A stretch of 14,095 nt of DNA from an uncultured Coriobacteriaceae bacterium (lineage in GTDB: Bacteria > Actinomycetota > Coriobacteriia > Coriobacteriales > Eggerthellaceae), in contig USJN01000011.1 in NCBI GenBank assembly GCA_900554945.1, positions 1 through 14,095 of the forward strand. Direction: 5' to 3'. Position 1 is the first letter of the stretch. Each line of letters begins with the position of its first letter. A program made the translations under genes and the position numbers. The notes under the pieces were generated by a model, which saw only the letters and a list, made by a program, of their open reading frames with translations, searched no databases and had not been told where the DNA came from. Shown one piece after another: positions 1 to 7,779 of this stretch.

Positions 1-24
1 GCCTAGGCTGACGGGGTGAGGAAC

Positions 25-486
25 ATGAATAAAACGATAAAGCACATGAGAGAGGCTAAAAGCTCGGCCAATTGCACATCATGGGGCAATAAGATTGTCT
101 CTGTCGTGCTGTCCGTTGTCTTGCTCGGGTTCGGCTGGCCTGCCGTGAATCCTGCCGAGGTGTATGCGGAAGATGGCGCTGCCAATGGCGGAGGGAGCTC
201 CCAGCTGGTTGGCGACTCCGCAAGCAACGCGGCATCGACCGGCGAAGGGGCCGGCACCGCCTCTCGTGCAAACGGTGAATCTGCCGGGAGCTCTTCCCCT
301 GCCCTTGCGGGCGTGGAATCCGACGCTGCGGGCGATAGCGGCAATCCCAACACCCCCCCTCAACCACTAGTAGCACAACCAGCAAGGGGGCTGCTGATCC
401 TTTCGCCGCCTCGGACGCCACGGTTGCGCAGTCTCTTTCCATCACCGGCTCCGACACTGTTGCCCAGTTCTCAACCGCACAACTGA
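25..486 (+). CDS. N-terminal part of giant surface adhesin (signal peptide), frame-shifted as read
   Basis: This is the first part of the large surface protein that continues at 360-5594. An in-frame TAG at 4-6 limits the start to GTG 16 or ATG 25. I prefer ATG 25, because GGTGA at 15-19 lies five bases before it as a Shine-Dalgarno site. The product begins with a basic stretch, then a hydrophobic core (IVSVVLSVVLLGFGWPAV, about residues 23-40) and a probable signal peptidase site after VYA, so it is exported. A Ser/Gly/Ala-rich linker follows. At the C run 353-359 this frame leaves the adhesin-like sequence, turns into Pro/Arg/Leu-rich nonsense and stops at TGA 484-486. Inserting one C in the run joins it to the downstream frame with sensible sequence (NTPPSTTSS). 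If the sequence is correct as read, the translated product is a secreted peptide of about 153 residues. Confidence 0.75.
   Translation: MNKTIKHMREAKSSANCTSWGNKIVSVVLSVVLLGFGWPAVNPAEVYAEDGAANGGGSSQLVGDSASNAASTGEGAGTASRANGESAGSSSPALAGVESDAAGDSGNPNTPPQPLVAQPARGLLILSPPRTPRLRSLFPSPAPTLLPSSQPHN
353..359 (+). repeat. C7 homopolymer tract at the frame break of the adhesin gene
   Basis: Seven consecutive C lie exactly where coding potential moves from the signal-peptide frame to the frame of the 1.7-kilocodon body. In the incoming frame the tract reads ACC CCC CCT. A -1 slip of tRNA-Pro (CCC CCT re-read as CCC CCC) or one added C gives the body frame. The tract sits in the low-complexity linker after the signal peptide, where changing one proline would be harmless. 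It may be a contingency tract, a translational slip site or a base-calling error. Confidence 0.7.
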
Positions 487-3400
487 CGGGAACGACGAGC
501 CCCGCAAATGCTGAGGGGGCTTACGTCTGGTCCTCGAACAATGACAACATCCTCACGGTCGACCAAAGCGGAATGGTGACGGGCGTCCGCCAAGGCGCCG
601 CAACAGTCACGCTGAGCTATACGAGCCCGGACGGCAACACCACGCTTGCGGCGGCACACGACGTGACGGTCACTTCTCCCACGGCTGCAACCCATAGCGC
701 CCTCTTCTATTACCTGAACAACCCCAACGGATCGCTCGATTCCACCAGTACAACTCAGTGGACCAGCCTCGGTAGCGGCAGCGTGAACCTCACCGGGCTC
801 AACAGCAGCAATTTCCCAAAAGATAACGGTGATACAGCCATTTTCGATCGCGTTTCCGATCGTGTGATCACCTGGCCCGACGAATCAACGGGGGACGAAT
901 ACCAGGTTGCTCGCGGAAGCAGCGATTGGAACAAGATCTTCAAGGCGTACAAATCGGTAATCGAGGGGATGCTGCCGGGCGTCACGGTGACCGATGATGA
1001 CGTGGAATCCATCAGCATCAAGCCGTATAAGCTGACGAACAACAACGATGGCTACCATGTCGACTGCTCCGTGTCCATCACGTGCCGCAACCTGTTCAAC
1101 GCCCGTTATTACGTCGATGATCCGACGACGCCGGGCGAGGGATTCCAGCTTGTCGCCTCGAAACTGACGTACCGCGAGGGTGATACCACCGACATCGCCG
1201 ACTTCGCCGACGTGAGCCTTCCGCCTTCCAAGACGGTTGGCGGCATCGAGTATACCTTCAATGGCTGGTATACCGACCAAGCATTAACTCAGCAGGTGGA
1301 GCTTCCCTACACGATAGACGGGAACGTGAACTTCTACGCCAAGTACCTTTCGGGGCGCCAGGTTATCTACAATTTGGCGGGTGGAAGCTGGAACAACAGC
1401 GACGCTCTCGTGCATGCTGCCCAAGAGGGCTCGACGCAGACGGTGAAAGCCGAGCCTACCCGCGTAGGGTACGAGTTCGCTGGCTGGACCGTTTCGGGTC
1501 TCGATGGCGTGACGACGCTTGAAAGCGGCGCGAGCTTCACCATGCCCAACAACAACGTCACGCTCACGGCGACATGGAACGAGTTGCCCGCTTGCAAGGT
1601 GAGGTACCTGGAGCAGGGCACCGACAAGGAACTTTCTCCTGCTGACATGTTCTACGGGCACGCTGGCGATGTCGTGACGGCAACTGCGAAGAGCGACATC
1701 GAAGGCTATCACCTGGTCGATCCGACGCAGGCGTCTAGGGAAGCGACGCTCGTCGAAGGCGAGACGCCCGAAATCGTCTTCTACTACGAGAAGGACGCTG
1801 CCAACTATCAGGTGAATTATTTCCTCAATGGCACCGAGCAGAAGGTTGCCGACTCCGAGACGCTGAGCGCCCCGTGGGGGAGCGAGGTTGCGGCCTCCGA
1901 TTTCGCGAAGGCTATCGACGGATATACCGTAGTGCCTGGTCAGACGGCAACTGCAACTGTCGAACTCGACGGCAGCACCGTCATCAACGTCTACTATTAC
2001 CAGAATGTGACCCTCACGGCGAATTCGGCAACGAGGGAATACACGGGCGAGTCGCAGCGCGTCGAGGGTTACACCTGCGATGTCGCGGACGCCGCGTTTG
2101 CGGGCATTACGCTTCTGGGCGGCAAGGGAACCGATGCGGGCGACTATCCGTATACCTTTGCTTCTGGAACCGCTGGCACGGTGAGCGCTGACGGCAAGTT
2201 CATCGTTGCGAAAACGAATGACGGCAAGCTCGTGATCAGCCCGAACTCCCAGCAGGTCGTCGTCAAAATCAAGGGAAACACGGCCGGTGGGAAGTACGAC
2301 GGCACGGAGCATAGCGTCGAGGGCTATGCCGTCTCCTACGTGATCGGCGGCGCCGAGAGCGTCGACGCCCCCGCCGGCTTCGACGCGGGCGACATCGCGT
2401 TCTCGGGCGCGGCGAGGGCCGCGGGCACCGACGCGGGCGGCTACCCCATGGGCCTTAAGGCGGGCGACTTCGGCTACGCCGGCAAGAACTTCTCGAACGT
2501 CAGCTTCGAGGTGGAGGACGGCCGCCTCGACATCTCGAAGCGTGCGCTGATCATCAAGCCCAAGGACACCTCCAGGGTCTACAACGGAGAGGCGCTCACG
2601 GCGAGCGAGTGGGAGGTCGCCGAGAGCTCGCCCGACCAGTTCCTCGCAGGCCAGGGCATCTCCAACCCCGTGTTCTCCGGCTCGCAGACCGCGCCGGGGA
2701 CGAGCGAGAGCTCCATCGTCGGGTGGGACTACCAGGAGGGCACCAAGGCCGGCAACTACGAGATCCGTACTGAGAAGGGCACGCTGAACGTGACCTCGCG
2801 CGGAGCGACCGAGACCATTACGGTCGAGGCTAACTCGACGTCGGTGACCTACGACGGCGAGATCCATTCCGCCGTGGGCCTCAAGACTACGGAGTTCGTG
2901 GTCGGCGGGAAGACGTACACGGTCTCTGGCCTCTCCACCGAGGACCCGAGCGCGACCGACGTTGGTACCTACACCAACAACATCACCGGCACCGCCAAGG
3001 TGACCGATGCGGCCGGCAACGATGTGACGAGCGAGTTCGACGTCGAGATCAAGGACGGCTCGCTCGTCATCGACCCCGCTGAGGTGACCATCCGCCCCAA
3101 GGACGCGAGCAAGCCCTACGACGGCACGTCGCTTGTGGCGAGCGAGTTCACCGCAACCGGCTTCGTCGGGGGCGATGGCGTCACGGGCGTGACCTACGGC
3201 GGGTCGCAGCTCAACTCTGGGGAGAGCGAGAGCACCATCGCAGGGTTCGCGCCGGCAGGCTCCACCAAGCTCACCAACTACCGGATCACCTTGGGCAAGG
3301 GCAAGCTCGAGGTGACCGCCAACGCCGAGAAGGTCGTCGTAACCATCAAGGAGAACAGCGCGACGTTCCCCTACGACGGCGAGGCTAAGACTGCCGAGGG

Positions 3401-5594
3401 CTACAAGGTCGTAGGGATCTCCTCCGCCCTCTACAAGGAGAGCGACTTCGCCTTTGTGGGTGACGCCGCGCATAGAAGCGTCACCGCTACCGACGCCGGT
3501 GACTACGACATGGGCCTGCTCCCCAGTGACTTCGAGAACAGGAGCGCCAACTTCTCGAACGTGGTCTTTGCGATTGAAGACGGGCAGCTGCACATCGTCC
3601 CCGGTGCAATTGACGAGAACGCCGTCACGTGGGACGTCCACGACGTGCAGAAGGTCTACGACGGCGAGCCCCTTTCCGCCTACCATGCGCGCGCCCGGGA
3701 CAAGCACGGCAACGAGCTCTCGGTCGAGTACAGCGTCGACGGCGTGAACTGGGTGAGCGACCCCTCGAAGGTCTCGCTGACGCATTCCGGTCACCTGCCC
3801 GTTGCGCTCCGCGCGACGGGGGCCAACTACGCGGCCGGCGAGTACGCGACGGGCTCTGAGAACGTCGCCATCACGAAGCGCCTCGTCACGCTGGAGTCCG
3901 GGGGCGCGGACAAGGCTTACGACGGCACGCCGCTCACTAACGGCGCCGTCAGCGTCACGCCCAAGGGCGATGGGGTCGGCTTCGTCGACGGCGAGGGCGT
4001 GGCCATCACCGTCACGGGCTCGCAGACCGACGCCGGCGAGAGCGACAACACCTTCTTCTTCTCGTTCAACGAGGGGACGAGCGGGGACGACTACCTGGTG
4101 ACCGCGAAGTGCGGCAAGCTCAAGGTGACCGCGAACTCCCAGCAGGTCGTCGTCAAGGTCGTCGGGAACCGCGGCTCCTCCACCTACGACGGCACGGAGC
4201 ACGGCGTCGAGGGCTACACCGTCTCCTACGTGGTCGGCGGCGCCGCGAGCGCCGACGCCCCCGCCGGCTTCGACGCGGGCGACATCTCGTTCGCGGGCAC
4301 GGCGAAGGCGACGGGCACCGACGCGGGCGGCTACCCCATGGGCCTCAAGGCGGGCGACTTCGGCTACGCCGGCAAGAACTTCTCGAACGTCAGTTTCGAG
4401 GTGGAGGACGGCCGCCTTGTGATTGACCCCGCGACTCTCACTGTCACCACGCACGGCGCGTCGAAGCCCTATGACGGCACGGCGCTCACGGCCCCGGGGG
4501 AGATTTCGGGCTTCGTGAACGGCGAGACCGCTAGCTTCGCCGCCACTGGCAGCCAGACGCTTGTGGGCGCGAGCGCCAATTCCTACGCCATCGCATGGGA
4601 CGGCACTGCTAAGGAATCGAACTACAACGTCGTGGAGGGCGCCATCGGTACCCTCGAGGTCACCCCGAGCCAGGTGGCAATCACCGTCACGCCGCGCGCC
4701 GGCAGCAAGGTCTACGACGGCAAGCCGCTGACCAGCGCTGGTATCGATGTCGACGGTCTGCCTGCGGGCTTCACGCTCGAGGCCGCGACCAAGGGCACCA
4801 TCACGGACGCCGGCGAGCTTCTGGCCGCGATCGACGCTTCCACCATTGTGATCAAGAATGCCGCCGGCGAGGACGTCACCGCCCAGTTCGCCAATGTGAC
4901 GTGCGGGAAGGCCCCGCTCATCGTGACCAAGCGTCCCGTGACGGTAACTTCCGCGACGGATTCCAAGGTGTATGACGGTGCCGCGCTCACCAAGCACGAG
5001 GCAATGGTGACGGCTGGGTCGCTTGTCGAAGGCGAGAGCTTCGGCTACGACTTTACGGGCGAGCAGACGGCGGTTGGCGCCTCCGACAACACCTTCACCG
5101 TAAAAGCTGGCGCGAACACGAGCCTCGACAACTACGAGATTACCCAGGTGAACGGCACGCTTACAGTTATCGCGTACACGCCGCCGGCACCTGGCCCTGG
5201 CACGGATGAGCCGACGCCCGGCCCCGGCAAGAATCCGTCGACGCCGAATCGCCCGACGAATTCTTCCGATGTGACGCCGTCGGGTTCGACGACGCCGGAC
5301 GATATGGGTTCCGTCCCGACGGCAACCGATTCGAAGGCGACCACTACGCCGAAGAGCGCCGACAAGGCAACTTCCGGAAACGACGCTCAGTCGGAAGAGA
5401 GGCAGAGTCCCGATAGCGCATCGGGCGCTGAGCAGCCGACGAGCTGCTGGGTGCATTGGCTCATGCTTCTCGGCACCATTGCAACGCTGGTTTACGGTGC
5501 GGTCGTCTTGCTGCGCCGCCGCCGCATGACCGCCGATCTCGACAAGGAGATGGACGCGGTTTTGTCGGGCGCCAAGGAAGGAAGTGGCAAATAA
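360..5594 (+). CDS. Giant multi-domain surface protein (Big_2, InlB-like, MucBP-like, ~12 MBG repeats, C-terminal TM)
   Basis: This is the body of the adhesin begun at 25. The frame is open from at least 360; the first ATG in it (573) lies inside the Big_2 module and has no ribosome site or signal peptide, so it is not a believable start. Residues are numbered for the joined protein (about 1856). Big_2 Ig-like module about 138-222 (WSSNNDNILTVDQSGMVTGV); unassigned head region 223-390; InlB B-type repeats about 405-519 (YTFNGWYTD, GYEFAGW, TATW); two MucBP-like modules about 522-661, each ending in a FYYEK or YYYQN strand; about twelve MBG-like modules of some 88 residues each, about 662-1718, marked by YDG/YNG/YTG; Pro/Thr/Ser stalk to about 1805; membrane helix (WVHWLMLLGTIATLVYGAVVLL) then RRRR and a short cytoplasmic tail. 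No LPxTG-like motif is seen, so the membrane helix is the apparent anchor. MucBP and InlB-type modules suggest host mucus or matrix contact; the ligand is unknown. Confidence 0.88.
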   Translation, partial: STTSSTTSKGAADPFAASDATVAQSLSITGSDTVAQFSTAQLTGTTSPANAEGAYVWSSNNDNILTVDQSGMVTGVRQGAATVTLSYTSPDGNTTLAAAHDVTVTSPTAATHSALFYYLNNPNGSLDSTSTTQWTSLGSGSVNLTGLNSSNFPKDNGDTAIFDRVSDRVITWPDESTGDEYQVARGSSDWNKIFKAYKSVIEGMLPGVTVTDDDVESISIKPYKLTNNNDGYHVDCSVSITCRNLFNARYYVDDPTTPGEGFQLVASKLTYREGDTTDIADFADVSLPPSKTVGGIEYTFNGWYTDQALTQQVELPYTIDGNVNFYAKYLSGRQVIYNLAGGSWNNSDALVHAAQEGSTQTVKAEPTRVGYEFAGWTVSGLDGVTTLESGASFTMPNNNVTLTATWNELPACKVRYLEQGTDKELSPADMFYGHAGDVVTATAKSDIEGYHLVDPTQASREATLVEGETPEIVFYYEKDAANYQVNYFLNGTEQKVADSETLSAPWGSEVAASDFAKAIDGYTVVPGQTATATVELDGSTVINVYYYQNVTLTANSATREYTGESQRVEGYTCDVADAAFAGITLLGGKGTDAGDYPYTFASGTAGTVSADGKFIVAKTNDGKLVISPNSQQVVVKIKGNTAGGKYDGTEHSVEGYAVSYVIGGAESVDAPAGFDAGDIAFSGAARAAGTDAGGYPMGLKAGDFGYAGKNFSNVSFEVEDGRLDISKRALIIKPKDTSRVYNGEALTASEWEVAESSPDQFLAGQGISNPVFSGSQTAPGTSESSIVGWDYQEGTKAGNYEIRTEKGTLNVTSRGATETITVEANSTSVTYDGEIHSAVGLKTTEFVVGGKTYTVSGLSTEDPSATDVGTYTNNITGTAKVTDAAGNDVTSEFDVEIKDGSLVIDPAEVTIRPKDASKPYDGTSLVASEFTATGFVGGDGVTGVTYGGSQLNSGESESTIAGFAPAGSTKLTNYRITLGKGKLEVTANAEKVVVTIKENSATFPYDGEAKTAEGYKVVGISSALYKESDFAFVGDAAHRSVTATDAGDYDMGLLPSDFENRSANFSNVVFAIEDGQLHIVPGAIDENAVTWDVHDVQKVYDGEPLSAYHARARDKHGNELSVEYSVDGVNWVSDPSKVSLTHSGHLPVALRATGANYAAGEYATGSENVAITKRLVTLESGGADKAYDGTPLTNGAVSVTPKGDGVGFVDGEGVAITVTGSQTDAGESDNTFFFSFNEGTSGDDYLVTAKCGKLKVTANSQQVVVKVVGNRGSSTYDGTEHGVEGYTVSYVVGGAASADAPAGFDAGDISFAGTAKATGTDAGGYPMGLKAGDFGYAGKNFSNVSFEVEDGRLVIDPATLTVTTHGASKPYDGTALTAPGEISGFVNGETASFAATGSQTLVGASANSYAIAWDGTAKESNYNVVEGAIGTLEVTPSQVAITVTPRAGSKVYDGKPLTSAGIDVDGLPAGFTLEAATKGTITDAGELLAAIDASTIVIKNAAGEDVTAQFANVTCGKAPLIVTKRPVTVTSATDSKVYDGAALTKHEAMVTAGSLVEGESFGYDFTGEQTAVGASDNTFTVKAGANTSLDNYEITQVNGTLTVIAYTPPAPGPGTDEPTPGPGKNPSTPNRPTNSSDVTPSGSTTPDDMGSVPTATDSKATTTPKSADKATSGNDAQSEERQSPDSASGAEQPTSCWVHWLMLLGTIATLVYGAVVLLRRRRMTADLDKEMDAVLSGAKEGSGK
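2243..2527 (+). repeat. Long direct repeat, copy 1
   Basis: A 285-bp stretch of one MBG module that recurs at 4133-4417, offset exactly 1890 bp. It contains an uninterrupted 47-bp identity (2457-2503 against 4347-4393) and further exact blocks of more than 30 bp. The other modules do not show this level of DNA similarity. Confidence 0.85.
4133..4417 (+). repeat. Long direct repeat, copy 2
   Basis: Second copy of the 285-bp MBG segment at 2243-2527. The 1890-bp offset is divisible by three, so recombination between copies would remove or add 630 codons without breaking the frame. The high identity suggests a recent duplication or gene conversion. Confidence 0.85.
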
Positions 5595-6103
5595 TGAAGA
5601 AGAGCAACTGGATTGGCCTCGCCATTGCCGTGCTGATCGACGTATTCCTTCTGTGGTTGTGGTTCTTCCTGGGCTTTAATCGGGTTGACAGCCCGCTTGA
5701 CCTGGTGATTTCCATCATCTGGCTGGTGCTTATCGTCGCGGTTATCGTGGGAGTCAATCGCCTCGAGCGCCAGCGCGAGAAGCGGTTGCGCACCATCTAC
5801 GTGTCGCCGACGGCGGTCTTCAACAAGGAGCGCGGCCTCGTGTCGCTCGGGTCCGCGGCGGCGGCACCGAGCGTCATGGAGGGCATCCTGAAGGATATGG
5901 AATACGGCTTCAATCTGAAGGAGATGCCGAAGCCGGAGGAGTTCGACTGCCGCTATGTCGTGCAGACCGACGAGTACAAGACGGCTGGCGGGGAAGGCGG
6001 CGAGCCGACCTGGAAGGGGACCGTTGTCGCGATCGACCGCGCGGCGGGCAACAGGGAGACACCGTTCTCCTCGCGCAGCGAGCTGGCGGCCGCCCTCGCG
6101 TAA
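5594..6103 (+). CDS. Two-helix membrane protein, translationally coupled to the adhesin
   Basis: A 169-residue product. I place the start at ATG 5594, whose A is the last base of the adhesin stop (TAATG); GAAGGAAG lies just upstream. The same frame is open further upstream, but that part overlaps the adhesin and need not be translated. There are two hydrophobic helices at about residues 7-27 and 35-54 separated by a short loop (NRVDSPLD). A basic stretch (RLERQREKRLR, about 56-66) suggests that both termini and the 110-residue soluble tail lie in the cytoplasm. The tail carries VSPTAVFNKERGLVSLG and a later Gly/Glu-rich segment. I do not recognise the family. The stop-start overlap implies the same mRNA and coupled translation with the adhesin, so a role in its export, membrane insertion or stability is an inference from context only. 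Confidence 0.85.
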   Translation: MKKSNWIGLAIAVLIDVFLLWLWFFLGFNRVDSPLDLVISIIWLVLIVAVIVGVNRLERQREKRLRTIYVSPTAVFNKERGLVSLGSAAAAPSVMEGILKDMEYGFNLKEMPKPEEFDCRYVVQTDEYKTAGGEGGEPTWKGTVVAIDRAAGNRETPFSSRSELAAALA

Positions 6104-6260
6104 GAGGCGCCGTCTTCCCGCTTGCCTTCCTGCTCGCCTTGCCGCTTGCAGTGTGGTCCCCTTCTTGCAGTTCCCGTAGAAAGCGAATAGTTCCTGCGCG
6201 TTTGGGGTGCAAAAGCGCTACCATGTGGCGTTGATTTCGAGAAAGTCACGAAGGGGACCC

Positions 6261-7601
6261 ATGTTATCCGAACGAGTGCTCACCAACCTGGTCAAGGGCA
6301 TCGCCAAGCAACACCTTGACCTGCATCCGACCGACGAGAAGTTCTTCCCCGGCCCGAAGCCCGGCGAGAAGTACATGCTCTACATGCACGTGCCGTTTTG
6401 CCAGGTGCTTTGCCCATATTGCAGCTTCAATCGCTATCCGTTCCGCGAGTCCGTTGCGCGTCCGTATTTTGAGAACATGCGCAAGGAAATGATGATGCTC
6501 AAGGACTTGGGCTACGACTTCGAGAGCCTCTACATCGGCGGCGGCACGCCGACCATCATGCTCGACGAGCTGTGCAAGACGATCGACCTTGCGCGCGACA
6601 ACTTCAGCATCAAGGAAGTGTCGTCGGAGACCAACCCCAACCATCTCGTGCAGCCGTGGCTCAACGAGCTGAAGGGTCGCGTCCAGCGTCTGTCCGTCGG
6701 CGTGCAGAGTTTCAACAACGACCTGCTCAAACAGATGGACCGCTACCACAAGTACGGTTCGGGCGAGGAAATCTTCGAGCGCATCGGCGAAGCGGTTCCG
6801 TATTTCGACTCGCTCAACGTGGACATGATCTTCAACTTCCCCTCGCAAACCGAGGACATTCTCTTCAGCGACTTGGAGAAGATCGTCGAATGCGGCGCGC
6901 GCCAGACCACGTTCTCGCCGCTCTACATCTCGTCTGCAACCACGCGCAAGATGGTTGAGACGCTCGGGCGCATGGATTACAACCGCGAGTACCGCTACTA
7001 CCAGATTCTCGACGGCGTGCTTGCCGGCGGCGACCACCCGTTCTTCGAGCGCGACACCATTTGGACGTTCACGCGCCTGAATGACCAGGGAAAAAAGGAC
7101 GTCGAGCTGCCGTTCGAGGAGTTGCAGGTATCCTACAACGAGTACCCGGCGATCGGTTCGGGCTCGATCACGCACTTGAACGGCTGCCTGTACGTGAACT
7201 CGTTCAGCCTGCAGGAATACAACGACGCCATCCAGGCGGGGCACATGTCCATCATGGGCAAGTCGGTCATGGCGAAGCGCGATTTGGAGCGTTACTACTT
7301 CCTTCTGCATCTCTACCAGCTGCATCTCGACAAGCGCGCGTTCGAGCGCGAATTCGGCGAGCCGCTTGAGCTGGCGCTGCCGATCGAGCTGGCGTTCATG
7401 CGCGCGAACAGGTCGTTCGCAATCGACAACGACGACGAGCTCACGCTGACGACGAAGGGCCGCTACCTGACGCTCGTCATGTACCGCCAGTTCCTTTCGG
7501 GCATGAACAACCTGCGCGATCAGGCACGCGCGGCGCTTTCCGGCCCCGAGCGCGAGCTGCTCTTCGGGGACGGCGAACCCGAAATCCAGATGGCGTGCTA
7601 G
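6261..7601 (+). CDS. HemN/HemW-like radical SAM protein (coproporphyrinogen III oxidase family)
   Basis: A 446-residue protein. ATG 6261 is preceded by AAGGGG at 6251-6256; a GTG at 6207 in the same frame has no comparable site. The radical SAM cluster motif is C47-x3-C51-x2-C54 in HVPFCQVLCPYCSFNRY. The SAM-binding GGGTPT is at about 93-98, then ETNPNHL near 123-129 and the family signature SVGVQSFNNDLLKQMDRYH at about 150-170. A HemN_C-like winged segment lies at about 385-435 (DDELTLTTKGRYL). The family includes true anaerobic coproporphyrinogen dehydrogenase (HemN), the haem chaperone HemW, and anaerobic haem-degrading ChuW/HutW enzymes. Sequence alone does not separate these, and no other haem gene is nearby, so I give no symbol. 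It is cytoplasmic and requires a [4Fe-4S] cluster. It is followed by a strong terminator, and 157 bp separate it from the preceding gene, so it is probably transcribed on its own. Confidence 0.88.
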   Translation: MLSERVLTNLVKGIAKQHLDLHPTDEKFFPGPKPGEKYMLYMHVPFCQVLCPYCSFNRYPFRESVARPYFENMRKEMMMLKDLGYDFESLYIGGGTPTIMLDELCKTIDLARDNFSIKEVSSETNPNHLVQPWLNELKGRVQRLSVGVQSFNNDLLKQMDRYHKYGSGEEIFERIGEAVPYFDSLNVDMIFNFPSQTEDILFSDLEKIVECGARQTTFSPLYISSATTRKMVETLGRMDYNREYRYYQILDGVLAGGDHPFFERDTIWTFTRLNDQGKKDVELPFEELQVSYNEYPAIGSGSITHLNGCLYVNSFSLQEYNDAIQAGHMSIMGKSVMAKRDLERYYFLLHLYQLHLDKRAFEREFGEPLELALPIELAFMRANRSFAIDNDDELTLTTKGRYLTLVMYRQFLSGMNNLRDQARAALSGPERELLFGDGEPEIQMAC

Positions 7602-7643
7602 GGGGCTTTCCTTCCTAGCGGAACAACCTTATAGATGGAAGCG

Positions 7644-7679
7644 AAGCGGGCGATCGGGATGATCGCCCGCTTTTGGTTT
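7644..7679 (+). terminator. Rho-independent terminator after the radical SAM gene
   Basis: AAGCGGGCGATC (7644-7655) pairs perfectly with GATCGCCCGCTT (7661-7672) around the loop GGGAT, and the stem runs into TTTT then GGTTT. It lies 42 bp after the radical SAM stop. Read on the minus strand there is no comparable T run, so it serves the plus-strand gene. The rest of 7602-7779 shows nothing I can name. Confidence 0.9.
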
Positions 7680-7779
7680 CGGGTTGGATTCGCTCCCTGC
7701 CGCCGATGCGGGGGCTTGGTCTTGCGGCGCTTGCGTTGTCCCAGGTCCAACACGTAGCAGGTGAGCCCGCTATCGCCTT

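Larger units (their letters stand above)
2010..5175 (+). repeat. Array of about twelve MBG-like modules inside the adhesin
   Basis: Twelve occurrences of an aromatic-x-G signature (YTGES, YDGTE, YNGEA, YDGEI, YDGTS, YDGEA, YDGEP, YDGTP, YDGTE, YDGTA, YDGKP, YDGAA) recur roughly every 88 residues. Most modules close with strands resembling NGTLTV or GKLKV before the next module. This is the MBG pattern of stacked beta domains in long bacterial surface stalks. The modules are diverged at DNA level except for the pair listed separately. Confidence 0.8.

Noticed and set aside
1284..5456. Very long open frame on the minus strand opposite the adhesin
   Set aside because: It is a codon-bias shadow: the product is Arg/Val/Asp-rich low-complexity sequence without domains, while the plus frame has clear repeat modules.
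573..5594. ATG 573 as the true start of the adhesin
   Set aside because: It lies inside the Big_2 module, has no ribosome site and would give no signal peptide; the coding pattern clearly extends upstream to the C tract.
6104..6260. CTTGCC-rich stretch before the radical SAM gene as repeat, promoter or terminator
   Set aside because: The repeats are short and irregular, no hairpin with a T run is seen, and no convincing -35/-10 pair could be placed.
6264..7325. Minus-strand open frame opposite the radical SAM gene
   Set aside because: It is a shadow; the plus frame carries the CxxxCxxC and GGGTPT motifs.
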